Position numbers and translations under genes: made by a program. Positions 61,210-64,000 of a stretch of 64,000 nucleotides of DNA are shown here, in pieces. The stretch is from the NCBI GenBank assembly GCA_021234535.1, contig CM037840.1, positions 20,586,302 to 20,650,301 of the forward strand, in the 5' to 3' direction. Under the pieces are notes generated by a model. The model had not been told where the DNA came from, made no database searches, and saw only the letters and a list, made by a program, of their open reading frames with translations. Each line of letters starts with the position of its first letter. The stretch's first letter is position 1. This DNA comes from Stichopus chloronotus. Taxonomy: Eukaryota; Echinodermata; Holothuroidea; Aspidochirotida; Stichopodidae.

Positions 61210-63180
61210 TTACGATAATGGTGTTCCTCTTCCTGATAGGATTTCCTGAGAGAATGGGTATCATGCCGATGTAAACGGTGATGATGAGGGATGATGAGGA
61301 TGTTGGTGAATACGCTAAGGACGCAAACGTCGTGTTGACCCTCGCGATTGTTGGCGGCTAAGCGTGCACAGACAAAAACAGGTGCGACGGTTTCGTGAAA
61401 ATGCCAACGATTCCAAAATCGGGTCCTCTGAGAGAGACCTCGATCGTGCATGTAGTGATGTTATGGTGGCGCTATAAGACGTCATCGGCTAAGAGTATCT
61501 ATTGACTAGAGTCCAAGGTCTAATACATGCCCTGTACAAAATTTCGGCCGATTTGAAAGCCAGAAGAAGGTACGAAATGGTTTAGTCTTCGACGTTCAGT
61601 CGTCGCCGCTAGTCACGGCTAGCTATCTTGTACGACAACCAAACCGCACGAAAGAGGGCACGATAACAGTCCACATTTTATTATTTTGTACACGCAAATA
61701 GCAGGCAGAACGTTTTTGCGGTGTACATCTTGTGAATGTGGTACCTGCTGTAAGTCGTCAGGAAGAAAGCCTAAAATCATTTCAGTGGAGTAGAAAGACG
61801 AGAAACCTTCATTGTTTACAGAGGTAAAGTGTGACAGTGACCTTGGAACGTTACTGTAGCCCGTATGGCCCGTACGGTGTAGTACCACTACTAGCCTAGG
61901 CTACTGACTGTGAATGTGAAAGAGGGTTTTGCCTTTAGGGCATTTTGGGGGGCCAAATATATGAGTCTGTTTCCCTCCATTGCACTCTTCGCGCCCACTC
62001 TCCTAACTATCTTATGTTACCTTTAAATGCATCACCTACACTTAGGCTTAACATAGTTCATTTTTATTATAGTAATGCCCATAGTCTGTAGCTGATGGTA
62101 TTTTCAATTTCAGTGCACAGAACTTGTCGTCTCTTGATTGCAGTACGTACTACTAATGTTAGATTTGAAAACTATATCGTATCGTATCTTTAACTCCCCC
62201 CTTTGCTTTGACCCCTCCCCCAGGCCATAGATCAATAAATGTTACATTGAGAAAATGGCCCTCAGTTAGCTGAAAACCGTTTAGTTGGTCTATTCTATGC
62301 AATGCACTTGAACTGCAACAAAATTCAGGCAACTTGGAGGAGATTCGGGCAAAAGTGTTGTTTCCCCCAAAATTGAAGAGTTCAGTATACCTACGCCACA
62401 TATAGTACAGCATGCCTAATATGCCACTCTGTAATAAAGAAAATCATGTTTTATCTGATCAATATATGTTATTTGCTGTGGCTAGTAATGGGGCAAGTGT
62501 TAATTTAGAGCCCTAAAATTAGGAGGATTAATTGTCTGGAAAACAATTTTTTCATCCCCTCTTTCTAGCATACAGAGCTCAAAAGTGGTCAGGTCCAATG
62601 CCTCAGAAACATAATGAAAATGCTGTGACATAGAAATTTACCATTGTCTCATATAATTTTAGTATAACTTACCCCTTGCAATGTGTGTGCCACTTTAGGG
62701 AACTATCTTGAATGCCTACTTCCAGTTCCATACCCTTTTTGCTAATAGGCCCAGTTCTCGTTACTTGTCATATTCCCTTCTTTGTATTGTAGGTCTTGAA
62801 AGAATTGCATGAAATGAAGTACTTTGTTGGTACTGTAAGCCTACAGTAATTCAATGTTATTTATAGTCCTTAGGTAAGACCACATATCAGGCCTTGAATA
62901 TTGAGGCATTCAAGTGCGATTGCACATCGTCGCTCACCTCAAAACCCTGTGATAAGGGTGATTTTTTTTTTCACGCTAAGGTAAAGAATGGGAACTCAGG
63001 TAAATCTCTGACAGTTTAATAAAACAGCACACCTACCACATTCCTTAAATATCTGAGGAGTGTGATTTGTAACACATCTTAACTTTGTAAGGACAGTACA
63101 TACAGTACATATTCTTCAAACTTAGAAATATACTTAAATGGCACAGTAACTCAGAATTCATAATAGAGATCTTTCTGTCT
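61210..63180. other. Right-hand intergenic stretch, no gene supported
   Basis: Apart from the acidic relic fading out near 61.2-61.5 kb, I see no exon with recognisable similarity. Confidence 0.4.
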
Positions 63181-63670
63181 ATCTATCTGTTCACAATTGT
63201 TCAAAATGCTTCTCCTCCATCACAAATTTTTGGTCTGAGGTTCCATGTAGGCCCTATGGCCCATTTTATGAAATTCTACAAGATGCTTCTCCTCCAACAG
63301 ATTCCCTTGTACATTGTTGATGGCTTCACAATAATACTCTGTTAGTGGTACCTTCAGGGTGTTCAGGGATTTTTAGTCCAGGGCCCCCTGTGGGCCCTAC
63401 ATGCCGTTTTATGAAATTCTTTTCTAAATACTGGTTTTTGCACATGCTTTGATGGATTTGTATGTAACTAGACACAATGCTCCCTGAGTGATACAGTACG
63501 TAAATCTGGGTCATTCAAAACTGCTTGGTCCAAGGTCCCATGTGGACCCTATGGTCCATTTTATGAAATTCTACTGTTAGTGGGTTATCTTAGAGTATAC
63601 ATGAATTTGTAGTCCAGCATTCCATGTGGGCCCTACGTTGCTTGTTGTGAAATCCTGCAAACAATTTTTC
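63180..63670 (+). repeat. Irregular tandem repeat around CCATTTTATGAAATTC
   Basis: Blocks of the form TCCATGTGGGCCCTATGGCC followed by a TTTTATGAAATTC block recur near 63240, 63380, 63530 and 63620, at about 85-150-base spacing. A solitary related copy is at 43895-43945. The units lack open frames. Confidence 0.7.
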
Positions 63671-64000
63671 CTCCTAATTTAAAAGTGCCCTTTAAATGTC
63701 ATTCATCATTTCAAGTGTCCCTATCATGCATGAAAGATAATTGAGTAATGGGGCAATGAGTCAGATTCTGCCTACAGTAACTCAAACCCATTCTTGAGGT
63801 ATACACCCAGTCTTGAGGTATACATATAGGTCTAGAAATTAAAGGGGCACTTTCAGTTTATTCAGTAAGTTTTCCCAAACTTGTTTGTGTTAAAGTGGCT
63901 ATCAGGCTGTATGGGTTCTACATACTGACAGATCAATGGTCAAGCAGGTGATACATGCAAATGAACACTAATGAGCTAGAAGTTGATGATTTAAAATTGG

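Overview
This window is eukaryotic and AT-rich. It comes from an animal nuclear genome, most likely an echinoderm and possibly a sea cucumber. Coding sequence is sparse and lies in short exons with canonical GT..AG borders. The exons encode scavenger-receptor cysteine-rich (SRCR), somatomedin-B and CUB-like modules, typical of expanded deuterostome receptor families. The large introns are full of tandem repeats, small DNA transposons and decayed retroelements. The echinoderm assignment is inference from protein families and repeat style; no rRNA, mitochondrial or other diagnostic marker is present.

Gene 1 (minus strand, from about 24.5 kb down past the left edge) encodes a secreted or membrane-anchored receptor-like protein. 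A signal-peptide exon (24494-24545) is followed after a long intron by SRCR-1 (two exons), SRCR-2 (one exon), a 1,020-bp exon with a somatomedin-B domain and a cysteine-rich region, SRCR-3 (two exons split by a 3.7-kb intron) and SRCR-4 (one exon). Every module boundary is in phase 1 and all assigned exon lengths fit, which strongly supports one exon-shuffled gene. A CUB-like half exon (12873-13018) lies in the first intron and may be a relic or an alternative exon. The 3' end is outside the window.

Gene 2 (minus strand, about 49.7 to 34.8 kb) is a two-exon gene for a roughly 324-residue class-I methyltransferase-like protein with a GGGP-type SAM-binding loop. The exons join in phase across a 13.9-kb intron.

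Between and to the right of the genes are mobile and repetitive elements: a 2.5-kb non-coding element present twice in opposite orientation (14.7-17.2 and 46.2-49.0 kb) with terminal hairpins; a TTAA-flanked MITE at 5.0 kb and inside one 2.5-kb copy; a 553-bp hAT-like MITE with an 8-bp target duplication; three arrays of one ~145-bp repeat family; other tandem arrays of ~158, ~235, ~250 and ~290 bp; a compound trinucleotide microsatellite; decayed Ty3/gypsy reverse-transcriptase/RNase H and integrase fragments; and a decayed acidic coding sequence at 60.1-61.2 kb split by a retroposed insertion with a 19-bp target-site duplication. The remaining intergenic and intronic DNA shows no supportable genes.
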